Source of the DNA: Streptomyces sp. NA02950
Lineage (GTDB): Bacteria; Actinomycetota; Actinomycetes; Streptomycetales; Streptomycetaceae
Direction: 5' to 3'
Assembly (NCBI RefSeq): GCF_013364155.1
Contig: NZ_CP054916.1
Location: 7,065,001-7,129,000 of the forward strand
DNA: 64,000 nt
Shown here: positions 17,022 to 25,706 of the stretch, piece after piece
How the letters are laid out: each line of letters opens with the position of its first letter
How positions within the stretch are numbered: position 1 is the first letter of the stretch
Notes under the pieces: model-generated
Told to the model about the DNA's origin: nothing
What the model saw: only the letters and a program-made list of their open reading frames with translations
Database searches by the model: none
Made by a program: the position numbers and the translations under genes

Positions 17022-19180
17022 CAGGCGGCCCTCCGGGTGGTCGAAACGTTCCGTACATCGCGGACCAGCGCGGTCACGCTGTCCGCGCGCAGTTCGTCGA
17101 GCGTCACCGGCGTACCCCGCAGTTCGCGGGCGAGCGCACCGGCCAGTCCGAGCCGCACCGGCCCCGCCTCGCAGTCCACGACCACCGAGGCGATCCCGTC
17201 GCCCGCCAGCAGCCGCGCCGCCTGCCCGGCCCGTGCGACCGGCGTGGCCGCGCCGTCCCGGCGTGCTCCGCCGTCCCGCCGGGCCTCGGTGGCCCGGCCG
17301 TCGGTCACCACGACCAGCAGCGGACGACGCGAGGGGTCCCGCAGCCGCTCCACCCGCAGCACCTCGCGGGCCTTCAACAGCCCGGCCGCCAGCGGAGTCC
17401 GGCCGCCGGTGGGCAGCCGCTCCAGCCGGGCGGCGGCCGCGTCCACCGAGGAGGTGGGCGGCAGCGCCAGCTCCGCGTCCGTGCCCCGGAAGGTGACCAG
17501 GCCGACCTTGTCGCGCCGCTGGTAGGCGTCCAGCAGCAGGGACAGCACCGCTCCCTTGACCGCGCCCATGCGCTTGCGGGCGGCCATCGACCCCGACGCG
17601 TCCACCACGAACAGCACGAGATTGCCCTCCCGGCCCTCGCGCACCGCCTCGCGCAGATCGTCACGGCGCACCAGCAGCCCCGGACCGCTGCGCCCGCGCG
17701 CGTGCTGATGCGGTGCCGCGGCCCGTACGGTCGCCGTCAGATGGAGCGAGGAGAGCGTGCCGCGGGGACGCCGGGCGCCGGTGGTGCGACCGTGCGCGGT
17801 GCGGGCGCGCGACCGCCGTCCGGCCGCCCCCTCACCCAGGCCCGGCACATCCAGCCGCCGGGTCCGGAACGGCTCGGCGGCGCCCACGGCCGCCGTCTCA
17901 CCACCACCGCCCGCGCCCGCTCCGCCGCCCGTCCCGGACTCCTGGGGCGCCTCGGGGCCGTCGGCCGCCTCGGGTTCGCCGTCGCGCGGGCCGGGGACGG
18001 TCGGCTCGGGCGACGACGGCGGCTGCTGCGCGCCGTCGTGCGGCAGTCCGCCGCCGGGCCCGCCCTCCGGTCCGTCAGGACCCCCGTCCGGGCCGTCACC
18101 GTCACCGTTACCGTCGCCCTCGTCCCGTCCGGGGCCCTGGTCCGGCTTCGGCGGCTCCGGCTCCTCGTCCTCGAACCGCCGCAGCACCTCGTCGAGTTTG
18201 TCCTCGTCCAGTCCCGGCGCGTCGAACGGGGCCCGGCGCCGCCGGTGGGGGAGCGACAGCAGCGCCGCCTGGCGCACGTCCTCGGTGCGTACGTCCGTCC
18301 GGCCCGCCCACGCGGCCAGCGCCGTCGCCGTACGCGCCGTCACGATGTCCGCGCGCATCCCGTCCACCTCGAACGCGGCGCAGACCGCCGCGATCTGCCG
18401 CAGCGCACGGTCGCCCAGGACCACGTCCGGCAGCAGGGCGCGCGCCGCCGCGATGCGCTCCCGCAGGCTCCCCTCGTCCTCCGCCCAGCGCGCCGCGAAC
18501 CCGGCCGGGTCCTCGTCGTACGCCAGCCGCCGCCGCACCACCTCGACCCGCTCCTCGGTGTCCCGCGACGCGGTGACCTCGACCGTCAGCCCGAACCTGT
18601 CCAGCAACTGCGGCCGCAGCTCGCCCTCTTCGGGGTTCATGGTGCCCACCAGGAGGAAGCGTGCGGCATGCCGGACGGACACGCCCTCGCGCTCCACATA
18701 GGAGGCGCCCATGGCGGCCGCGTCGAGCAGCAGGTCGATCAGATGGTCGTGGAGCAGGTTGACCTCGTCGACGTACAGCACCCCGCGGTGCGAGTCGGCC
18801 AGCAGCCCCGGCTCGAACGCCTTGACCCCGTCCGACAGCGCCCGCTCGATGTCCAGCGCGCCCACCAGCCGGTCCTCGGCGGCGCCGACGGGCAGTTCGA
18901 CCATCCGCGCGGGCCGGACGGCGCCCGTGCCCGGCTCGTGCGGCCCGTCCGGGCACTGCGGGTCGGGCGCGGCCGGGTCGCAGGAGAACCGGCAGCCCGA
19001 GACCACCTCGACCGGCGGCAGCAGCGCGGCCAGGGCACGGACGGCCGTGGACTTCGCCGTGCCCTTCTCACCGCGCACCAGCACCCCGCCGACGGCGGGG
19101 GAGACCGCGTTGAGCAGCAGGGCCAGCCGCATGTCGGCCATCCCGACGACCGCGGTGAACGGGTAGGTGGCGGTGGTCAT
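17021..19180 (-). CDS. Putative cobaltochelatase, fused ChlI/ChlD-type AAA-VWA subunit
   Basis: This 719-residue protein fuses an AAA+ domain (residues about 1-330; Walker A RGEKGTAKSTAVRAL, Walker B region GVLYVDEVNLLHDHL, MNPEEGELRPQLLDRF), an acidic Pro/Gly-rich linker (about 340-440, EEPEPPKPDQGPGRDEG) and a VWA domain with a MIDAS motif VVDASGSMAARKRM (near 530) and ATPVARAGQAARLLA. In Mg- and Co-chelatases such CobS/CobT-like ATPase machinery drives a large CobN/ChlH catalytic subunit. No CobN gene is adjacent. It lies between cobQ and cobO in the riboswitch-controlled operon. The GTG at the end of the intergenic spacer after cobQ is not needed; ATG 19180 fits. Confidence 0.85.
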   Translation of the reverse strand: MTTATYPFTAVVGMADMRLALLLNAVSPAVGGVLVRGEKGTAKSTAVRALAALLPPVEVVSGCRFSCDPAAPDPQCPDGPHEPGTGAVRPARMVELPVGAAEDRLVGALDIERALSDGVKAFEPGLLADSHRGVLYVDEVNLLHDHLIDLLLDAAAMGASYVEREGVSVRHAARFLLVGTMNPEEGELRPQLLDRFGLTVEVTASRDTEERVEVVRRRLAYDEDPAGFAARWAEDEGSLRERIAAARALLPDVVLGDRALRQIAAVCAAFEVDGMRADIVTARTATALAAWAGRTDVRTEDVRQAALLSLPHRRRRAPFDAPGLDEDKLDEVLRRFEDEEPEPPKPDQGPGRDEGDGNGDGDGPDGGPDGPEGGPGGGLPHDGAQQPPSSPEPTVPGPRDGEPEAADGPEAPQESGTGGGAGAGGGGETAAVGAAEPFRTRRLDVPGLGEGAAGRRSRARTAHGRTTGARRPRGTLSSLHLTATVRAAAPHQHARGRSGPGLLVRRDDLREAVREGREGNLVLFVVDASGSMAARKRMGAVKGAVLSLLLDAYQRRDKVGLVTFRGTDAELALPPTSSVDAAAARLERLPTGGRTPLAAGLLKAREVLRVERLRDPSRRPLLVVVTDGRATEARRDGGARRDGAATPVARAGQAARLLAGDGIASVVVDCEAGPVRLGLAGALARELRGTPVTLDELRADSVTALVRDVRNVSTTRRAA

Positions 19181-19226
19181 GCGGCGGTACCTCCAGCGGT
19201 GCGTACGCGGTCGCGGTCCGGGATGC

Positions 19227-20759
19227 TCATGTGGTTCCTCCTGGCGCCCCCGGCGGTACGAAGGGCAGCCCGTCCGGCAGGCCGTCCTCGATCAGCCGCA
19301 GCAGCGCGTCCGTGTCGGCGTGCTCCTCGATCAGATCGCCCAGGCGGTCGAGCTGCTCCTCGCGCAGCTCCCCGAAGCGGGTGTCGGGCGCGGGAACGAA
19401 CGCCCGGCCCGCCGCGTCGGCCACCCGCCGCAGAAAGGCCCGCCGGAAGCCGTCGCTCTCCAGCGAGCCGTGCCAGTGGGTGCCCCACACCGAGCCCGCG
19501 CGGCAGCCGTCGAGGAAGGGTTCGTCGCCGCCGTCGAGCAGTTCGGCGACCCCGTGGTGGATCTCGTAGCCCTCCACCCGCTCGCCCAGGGCCTCGCCCA
19601 CCGGCCGGGCGAGGGTCTTCTCCGCCGCGAACCGCACCCGCACCGGCAGCAGCCCCAGGCCCTCGACCGTCCCGGCCTTCGACTCGACCTCGTCCTCGAT
19701 GCGTCCGCCCAGCACCTGGAAGCCGCCGCAGATGCCCAGCACCGGCCGCCCCTCCGCGGCCCGCCGCACCAGGGCCCGGCCGAGCCCGCGCTCGCGCAGC
19801 CACTCCAGGGCCCGGACCGTGCCGCGGGTGCCCGGCACCACCACCAGGTCTGCGTCGGCCAGCTCCTCGGGACGGTCCACGAAGCGCACCACCACGCCGG
19901 GTTCGGCGGCCAGCGCGTCCACATCGGTGAAGTTGGACATCAGCGGTACGGCGGCCACCGCGACCCGCAGTACATCGTCGCCATGGGGCGGCGCGACGAC
20001 GCTCTCGCGCACCGCGCCGCGCAGCGACACCCGCAGCCCGTCCTCCTCGTCGATGCCGAGGCCGTGCGCGAAGGGCAGCACCCCGACCGTCGGCCGCCCG
20101 GTGAGCCCGCGCAGCATCTCCAGACCGGGCTCCAGCAGGGTCACGTCGCCGCGGAACTTGTTGACCATATAGGCGGCGATATGGCGCTGGTCCTCCTTGG
20201 ACAGCAGTGCCGTCGTGCCGAAGAACGACGCGAACACCCCGCCGCGGTCGATGTCCCCGACCACCACCGCCGGGATCCCGGCGGCCCGCGCCAGCCCCAG
20301 GTTGACGATGTCGGTGCGGCGCAGATTGATCTCGGCGGGGCTGCCCGCGCCCTCGCATATCACCGCGTCATGGGTGCGCCGCAGCTCCTCCAGGCACGCG
20401 GTGACCGTCTCCAGCAGCCCTTCGCGCCGCTCGGCGTGGTACCCGCGGGCGCTCATCTCGCCCACCGGCCTGCCCAGCAGCACCACCTGGCTGCTGCGGT
20501 CGCTTCCCGGCTTCAGTAGTACGGGGTTCATCAGCGCGCTCGGCTCCACGCGCGCTGCCGCCGCCTGCATGGCCTGCGCCCGCCCGATCTCCGCCCCGTC
20601 CCGGGTGACAAAGGAGTTGAGCGACATGTTCTGCGCCTTGAACGGCGCCACGCTCACACCCTTGCGCGTCAGCCACCGGCAGATGCCCGCCGTGACCACG
20701 CTCTTGCCCGCGTCCGAGGTCGTCCCGGCGACGAGCAGCCCGCCCCCTGTTCCGCTCAT
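19227..20759 (-). CDS. cobQ: Cobyric acid synthase
   Basis: CobQ/CbiP amidates side chains b, d, e and g of adenosylcobyrinate diamide. The 510-residue protein has the ATPase domain (GLLVAGTTSDAGKSVVTAGI, KAQNMSLNSFVTRDGAEIGR, YHAERREGLLETV) and the glutamine amidotransferase domain with the nucleophile in PVLGICGGFQVLGG and the catalytic His in YEIHHGV. ATG 20759 overlaps the upstream cbiB stop as ATGA. The start is unambiguous because the family always begins just before this P-loop. Confidence 0.95.
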   Translation of the reverse strand: MSGTGGGLLVAGTTSDAGKSVVTAGICRWLTRKGVSVAPFKAQNMSLNSFVTRDGAEIGRAQAMQAAAARVEPSALMNPVLLKPGSDRSSQVVLLGRPVGEMSARGYHAERREGLLETVTACLEELRRTHDAVICEGAGSPAEINLRRTDIVNLGLARAAGIPAVVVGDIDRGGVFASFFGTTALLSKEDQRHIAAYMVNKFRGDVTLLEPGLEMLRGLTGRPTVGVLPFAHGLGIDEEDGLRVSLRGAVRESVVAPPHGDDVLRVAVAAVPLMSNFTDVDALAAEPGVVVRFVDRPEELADADLVVVPGTRGTVRALEWLRERGLGRALVRRAAEGRPVLGICGGFQVLGGRIEDEVESKAGTVEGLGLLPVRVRFAAEKTLARPVGEALGERVEGYEIHHGVAELLDGGDEPFLDGCRAGSVWGTHWHGSLESDGFRRAFLRRVADAAGRAFVPAPDTRFGELREEQLDRLGDLIEEHADTDALLRLIEDGLPDGLPFVPPGAPGGTT

Positions 20760-21769
20760 CGGCTCCCTCTCCGCTTCCCCGGCGCCCCGCCTCTGCCGGT
20801 CAGAAACCCGCCCCTGTCGGACAGAACCCTGCCCACCACCAGCCGTGCCGTCACCGAGGTCACCAGGGCCAGTGCGCCCACCCGCCGCGACAGCCGCACC
20901 GCGCGGTCGATGTCGCCGCCGCGCACCGGCCGTCCGCCGCCGCCCAGCACCGGCCGGTGCTCGACCCGGCCGGAGTACGTGAGGGTGCCGCCCAGCCGCA
21001 CCCCGAGCGCGCCCGCGAACGACGCCTCCACCGGGCCCGCGTTGGGGCTGGGATGGCGCTGTCCGTCCCGCCGCCAGGCCCGCAGGGCACCGCGCGGGTC
21101 GGGGCCCGCGACGGTCGCCAGGGCGGCCGTCAGCCGCGCCCCGGGCCAGCCCGCGACGTCGTCCAGCCGGGCCGCGGCCCAGCCGAACCGCCGGTAGCGC
21201 GGCGACTTGTGGCCCACCATGGCGTCCAGGGTGTTGACGGCCCGGAAGGCGACGAGCCCCGGCACCCCGCCCACGGCCCCCCACACCAGGGCGCCCACGA
21301 CGGCGTCGGAGGTGTTCTCCGCGACCGACTCCACCACCGCGCGGGCGATCGCTTGGGCGTCCAGCGCCTGCGGGTCGCGTCCGCACAGATGCGGCAGCCG
21401 CTCCCGGGCGGTTTCGACGTCCCCGGCGGCCAGGGCGCCGCCGATGGCCCGGGCCTCGCGCCCCAGCGTCGTGCCGCCCAGTACGGCCCAGGTGGCGGCG
21501 GCGGTCAGGGCGATGTCGGCGCGGCGGCGCCCGACCACGGCGCGTACGGCACGCGTCAGGAGCGCGGCACCGGCGGCCGCGCCGCCCGCGCACAGTGCGG
21601 TGTGCAGGGCCCCGTAGCCGCGGTGGTCGCGCCACAGCCCGCGCTCGGCGGCCAGGGCGGCCCGCCCGAACGCGGCCACCGGATGGCCGCGCCGGGGGTC
21701 GCCCGTGGCGAGGTCACCGAGGAAGCCGAGAGCGGCGCCGCACGCGAACGAGGCGTGATCGGCACGCAT
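20756..21769 (-). CDS. cobD: Adenosylcobinamide-phosphate synthase
   Basis: CobD/CbiB is an integral membrane enzyme that couples cobyric acid to (R)-1-amino-2-propanol (phosphate). The 337-residue protein shows the signature GFLGDLATGDPRRGHPVAAFG (15-35), then several hydrophobic helices, VESVAENTSDAVVGALVWGA (a family hallmark), VAFRAVNTLDAMVGHKSPRY and SPNAGPVEASFAGALGVRLGG. It is the first structural gene downstream of the cobalamin riboswitch and overlaps cobQ by 4 bp. The last 40 residues are Arg/Gly-rich. It is also called cbiB. Confidence 0.93.
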   Translation of the reverse strand: MRADHASFACGAALGFLGDLATGDPRRGHPVAAFGRAALAAERGLWRDHRGYGALHTALCAGGAAAGAALLTRAVRAVVGRRRADIALTAAATWAVLGGTTLGREARAIGGALAAGDVETARERLPHLCGRDPQALDAQAIARAVVESVAENTSDAVVGALVWGAVGGVPGLVAFRAVNTLDAMVGHKSPRYRRFGWAAARLDDVAGWPGARLTAALATVAGPDPRGALRAWRRDGQRHPSPNAGPVEASFAGALGVRLGGTLTYSGRVEHRPVLGGGGRPVRGGDIDRAVRLSRRVGALALVTSVTARLVVGRVLSDRGGFLTGRGGAPGKRRGSR

Positions 21770-21914
21770 CCCTCAGCCCGCCGTCGTGCCTCGGCCGAGG
21801 GGCCCCCGCGTGACACCTCCGCCGAGGGGGCCGCGGAGCGGTGGGACGGGTGGCGTGGCGGTGCCGGGCATGGCGGTATGTCCTCACTCAGGGTCCGCGC
21901 CCTGGCTCGACGTG

Positions 21915-22090
21915 ACCGGCGGTGAGAGTCTCCTGGCTCCCGGATCCGCGGTTCTCCCGGTCTTCCAGCTCCGTGTACGGACCAGCCGTACGGACGAGCC
22001 GTGACCCCGTGCAGGCGATGGGAGAGCGCTCCCCGGTGACAGTGGCGGGACCGCGCCGGATTCGCACCGGCTTCCTCTGCTGCCGCCGTT
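21915..22090 (-). promoter_or_regulatory. Cobalamin riboswitch
   Basis: On the minus strand the class-defining core is present: GCCGGTGCGAATCCGGC (22071-22055), then CCCGCCACTGT (22049-22039) and, downstream, the B12 box AGCCAGGAGACTC (21938-21926). CGGCGG (22088-22083) can pair with CCGCCG (21922-21917) to close P1. It lies about 145 bp upstream of cobD/cbiB and should shut off the cob operon when adenosylcobalamin is plentiful. Confidence 0.92.
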
Positions 22091-22198
22091 TGGCTCCGGA
22101 AGTCCACCATGCCCCGCGAAGGGCCGTCAACTCGCCCATGACCTGCGACGCACGAGTGTGCCGAGGCCCACATGAGCCCGCGCGGCGCGCACGGCGGA

Positions 22199-22246
22199 CG
22201 GCCGCCGGGCGGGACACGCTGGTCAGCGTCTCCCGCCCGGCGGCCG
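22199..22246 (-). terminator. Terminator of the phosphate-transporter operon
   Basis: A perfect 16-bp stem (CGGCCGCCGGGCGGGA, 22199-22214, with its complement at 22231-22246) encloses a further ACGCT/AGCGT pairing. It follows the stop of the small membrane-protein gene by about 36 bp and insulates the riboswitch leader from upstream transcription. Confidence 0.8.
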
Positions 22247-22282
22247 TTGTGTTCAGGGGTGCCGAGAGGCGCCGAGGAGCCC

Positions 22283-22555
22283 TCAGGCGACGATCAGATA
22301 GATGCCGTACGCCACCACCGCGGCGCACAGCGTGAAACAGGCGTACGCGCCGGAGCGGGCGAGTGCGGACGAGCCGCCCTGTGCCGTGACCGTGCCGGTG
22401 GCGGCGGTGGTGCCGGTGGCTGCGGCCACTCCCTCGGGCTGGAGCCCCTTGCGGGACGTGCCGACGATGCCCATGGTGAAGACGCCCACCACTCCGACCG
22501 TCACCGCGAGGCTGACGCCGAAGACCTGGCCGAGTGCCGCCCAGTCGATGCTCAT
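22283..22555 (-). CDS. Small two-helix membrane protein, operon partner of pitH
   Basis: The 90-residue product has an N-terminal helix (VFGVSLAVTVGVVGVFTMGIV, cut here to the hydrophobic core), a Thr/Ala/Gly-rich loop (about 40-65) and a C-terminal helix (AYACFTLCAAVVAYGIYLIV). It starts 13 bp after pitH and therefore belongs to its operon. No functional motif is visible; the constant linkage in Streptomyces, recalled from memory, suggests an accessory or assembly role in phosphate uptake. Confidence 0.75.
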   Translation of the reverse strand: MSIDWAALGQVFGVSLAVTVGVVGVFTMGIVGTSRKGLQPEGVAAATGTTAATGTVTAQGGSSALARSGAYACFTLCAAVVAYGIYLIVA

Positions 22556-22568
22556 TGCGTTGCTCCCT

Positions 22569-23906
22569 TTAGCTGCTGGTGCCGCTCGACGCCGCGGAGG
22601 CGGCAGAGCCGGCCGTGGCGACGGCCTTCGGCTGTTCGGTCGTGGTGTCGGTGGTGTCCGTGGTGTCCGTGGCGTCTGTGGTGCTCTCGGCCGTGGTGTC
22701 GGGGCCGGTGACGATGCCCGTGTCCGATCCGGCGGCGGAACCCACCGGGGGCGGGGCGACCGACCGGAGGGCGGCGGTGATCACACCCACCGGCTCGGTG
22801 GTGCCGACCTCGTTGACGTTGGCGGCGTCCACCGGCTTGCGGCGGGACAGCGCCCAGATGACCGCGCAGCCCGCGACGGCGAGCACGGCCACCGCCGTGA
22901 CACCCCAGTTGCCCTGGTCGGCCAGGAGCGCGGACCCGGCCGCGATCAGACCCGCGGCGGGAAGGGTCAGCGCCCAGGCGATGACCATGCGGCCCGCGGT
23001 CGACCAGCGCACCACACCGCCCTTGCGGCCCACGCCCGCGCCCATGACGGCACCGGAGCAGACCTGGGTGGTGGAGAGCGCGAAGCCGATGTGCGAGGAG
23101 GCGAGGATGACGGTCGCCGCGCCGGTCTGGGCCGCGAAGCCCTGCGGCGGCTGGATGTCGGTGATGCCCTTCCCCATGGTGCGGATGATCCGCCAGCCGC
23201 CCAGGTAGGTGCCGAGCGCGATGGCCAGACCCGCCGAGACGATGACCCACATCGGCGGGTCGGAGTCCGGCGCGATCACACCGCCGGTCACCAGCGCCAG
23301 GGTGATCACACCCATCGTCTTCTGCGCGTCGTTGGTGCCGTGGGCGAGGGAGACCAGGGCGGCCGAGGCGATCTGCCCGGCGCGGTAGCCCTTCGCGGTG
23401 TCCTCGGGGGCGCGGTCGCGGCCGAGCCGGTAGGTGAGCCGGGTCGCGGCCAGTGTGGCGATGCCCGCCACCAGCGGAGCGGCGACGGCCGGGATGAGGA
23501 CCTTCATGACGATCGCGTCCCCGTTGACCCCCTCGAAGCCGACCGAGGCCACGGTGGCGCCGATCAGACCGCCGAAGAGGGCGTGCGAGGAGCTGGACGG
23601 CAGCCCGGCGAGCCAGGTCACCAGGTTCCAGAGGATCGCTCCGACCAGACCCGCGAAGATCACTTCGGGCCGGATACCGGAATCCTCGTCGAGGATCCCT
23701 CCGGAGATGGTCTTGGCGACCTCCACGGAGAGGAAGGCGCCGACGAGATTGAGTACGGCCGACATCGCCACCGCCACCCGGGGACCGAGTGCGCCCGTGG
23801 AGATGGTGGTGGCCATGGCATTGGCTGTGTCGTGGAAGCCGTTCGTGAAGTCGAACACCAAGGCCGTGATGATCACGATCCCGATGAGAAGCGTGATGTG
23901 TTCCAT
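22569..23906 (-). CDS. pitH: Low-affinity inorganic phosphate transporter (PitH-like)
   Basis: This 445-residue PiT-family carrier imports (metal-)phosphate by H+ or cation symport. The repeated family signatures are visible: FDFTNGFHDTANAMATTI (GFHDTANA, N-terminal half) and SLAHGTNDAQKTMGVITLAL (HGTNDAQK, C-terminal half), with about ten transmembrane helices. ATG 23906 (MEHITLLIG) is chosen because homologues start here. Four PHO-box-like units lie 38-74 bp upstream, indicating PhoP control; from memory the second S. coelicolor pit gene is PhoP-dependent. The C-terminal 60 residues are a Thr/Asp-rich low-complexity tail (repeats of DTTDT). Confidence 0.9.
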   Translation of the reverse strand: MEHITLLIGIVIITALVFDFTNGFHDTANAMATTISTGALGPRVAVAMSAVLNLVGAFLSVEVAKTISGGILDEDSGIRPEVIFAGLVGAILWNLVTWLAGLPSSSSHALFGGLIGATVASVGFEGVNGDAIVMKVLIPAVAAPLVAGIATLAATRLTYRLGRDRAPEDTAKGYRAGQIASAALVSLAHGTNDAQKTMGVITLALVTGGVIAPDSDPPMWVIVSAGLAIALGTYLGGWRIIRTMGKGITDIQPPQGFAAQTGAATVILASSHIGFALSTTQVCSGAVMGAGVGRKGGVVRWSTAGRMVIAWALTLPAAGLIAAGSALLADQGNWGVTAVAVLAVAGCAVIWALSRRKPVDAANVNEVGTTEPVGVITAALRSVAPPPVGSAAGSDTGIVTGPDTTAESTTDATDTTDTTDTTTEQPKAVATAGSAASAASSGTSS

Positions 23907-23943
23907 ACACCCGGTCAATCAGTTCGAAGGTCGGTAGTGGCAC

Positions 23944-23980
23944 GGTGAACGTAAGGAAACTGGGTGAACGAGAGGTTAAC
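23944..23980 (-). promoter_or_regulatory. PHO box cluster
   Basis: Read on the minus strand, units GTTAACC (23980-23974), GTTCACC (23969-23963), a degenerate AGTTTCC (23961-23955) and GTTCACC (23950-23944) form direct repeats spaced 11, 8 and 11 bp. The Streptomyces PhoP consensus is 11-bp repeats starting GTTCACC. Position fits activation of pitH. Confidence 0.8.
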
Positions 23981-24566
<586 letters not shown>

Positions 24567-24770
24567 CGCCTCCGTCTCGTCAGTGGTTCAGCCGCGCCTG
24601 CGGGCCCGGCGCCTCCGTCTCGTCAGTGGTTCAGCCGCGCCTGCGGGCCCGGCGCCTCCGTCTCGTCAGTGGTTCAGCCGCGCCTGCGGGCCCGGCGCCT
24701 CCGTCTCGTCAGTGGTTCAGCCGCGCCTGCGGGCCCGGCGCCTCCGTCTCGTCAGTGGTTCAGCCGCGCC
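24567..24770. repeat. 43-bp tandem repeat, 4.7 copies
   Basis: Four exact copies (starting at 24567, 24610, 24653 and 24696) and a 32-bp partial copy (24739-24770) begin CGCCTCCGTCTCGTCAGTGG and end GCGGGCCCGG. The unit is not a multiple of three, so it is not a protein repeat. It lies between the pitH promoter and the aldolase gene. Confidence 0.95.
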
Positions 24771-24900
24771 CCGCGCCCGCGGCGGCCCCGGCCCGTCAGC
24801 CGTCCACCCCCCGCCGCGCGGCCGTCGCGCCGCCGGATCGGGGTCCCGGCGCGGTATCGGTGGGCGGGTGGCTGGGAGGATCGGCGCGGAGGTGAGGCGT

Positions 24901-25587
24901 ATGGCACAGGAATCATCCGCGCGGCGGCCGCGGCCGCGGCTGACCCAGTCCCTGCGGCACACGTGGGGGCAGGTGGTGAGGGCCGCCCGCAGGACCACAG
25001 CCGAGGGGCTGGTCGTCGGGACGTCGGGCAATGTCTCGGCCCGGGTCGGGGACACGGTCCTGGTCACCCCCAGCGGGGTCCCCTACGACCGGCTCGGCCC
25101 GCGGGACGCCGTCGCCGTCGACCTCGACGGCGAGCAGGTCCTCGGCACGCTCGAGCCCACCAGCGAGCTGCCCATGCACCTGGCCGTCTACCGCGCCACG
25201 GACGCCCGGGCCATCGTCCACACCCACGCCGTCCACGCCACGGCGGTCTCCACCCTCGTCGACGAGCTCCCGGCGATCCACTACATGACCGCGGCGCTCG
25301 GCGGGCCCGTCCGCGTCGCCGACTACGCCCTCTACGGCACCGAGGAGTTGGCCGAGCGCATGCTCGAGGCGCTGCGCGACCGCTCCGGCTGTCTGCTGCG
25401 CAACCACGGCACCGTCGTCTACGGCGCCACCCTGGACCAGGCGTACGACCGCACCGCGCAGCTGGAGTGGATGTGCCGGCTCTGGCTGGCCGCCTCGGCC
25501 GTACCCGGCCGCACCCCCACGCTGATCCCGCCGGACGAACTGGAGCGCGCCGCCGACAAGCTGCGCGGCTACGGCCAGCCCCGCTGA
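24901..25587 (+). CDS. Class II aldolase/adducin family protein
   Basis: The 228-residue protein is a zinc-dependent sugar-phosphate aldolase or epimerase homologue (fuculose-phosphate aldolase type). It has GLVVGTSGNVSARV (phosphate loop, 36-49), LVTPSGVPYDRL, the catalytic Glu89 in EPTSELPMH, and zinc ligands His107 and His109 (VHTHAVHA) and His169 (LRNHGTVVYG). The start is set by GGAGGTGA 5 nt upstream of ATG 24901. The substrate is unknown; the gene stands alone. Confidence 0.88.
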   Translation: MAQESSARRPRPRLTQSLRHTWGQVVRAARRTTAEGLVVGTSGNVSARVGDTVLVTPSGVPYDRLGPRDAVAVDLDGEQVLGTLEPTSELPMHLAVYRATDARAIVHTHAVHATAVSTLVDELPAIHYMTAALGGPVRVADYALYGTEELAERMLEALRDRSGCLLRNHGTVVYGATLDQAYDRTAQLEWMCRLWLAASAVPGRTPTLIPPDELERAADKLRGYGQPR

Positions 25588-25706
25588 CCCGCTGACCCGC
25601 TGACCGCTGACGCCCCCGCCGGGATCAGCCGCCGGGATCAGCCGCCGGATCACCCCGCCGGGTACGCCCGCTGGCCAGCGGGCGCCCGGCCGCCCACACT
25701 GGGAGG

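Noticed and set aside
17702..19930. A 742-codon plus-strand frame opposite the chelatase and cobQ genes
   Set aside because: Arg/Pro-rich, spans two real genes, no family resemblance.
24567..24770. 43-bp repeats considered as a CRISPR array
   Set aside because: Copies are directly adjacent without spacers and no cas gene is present.
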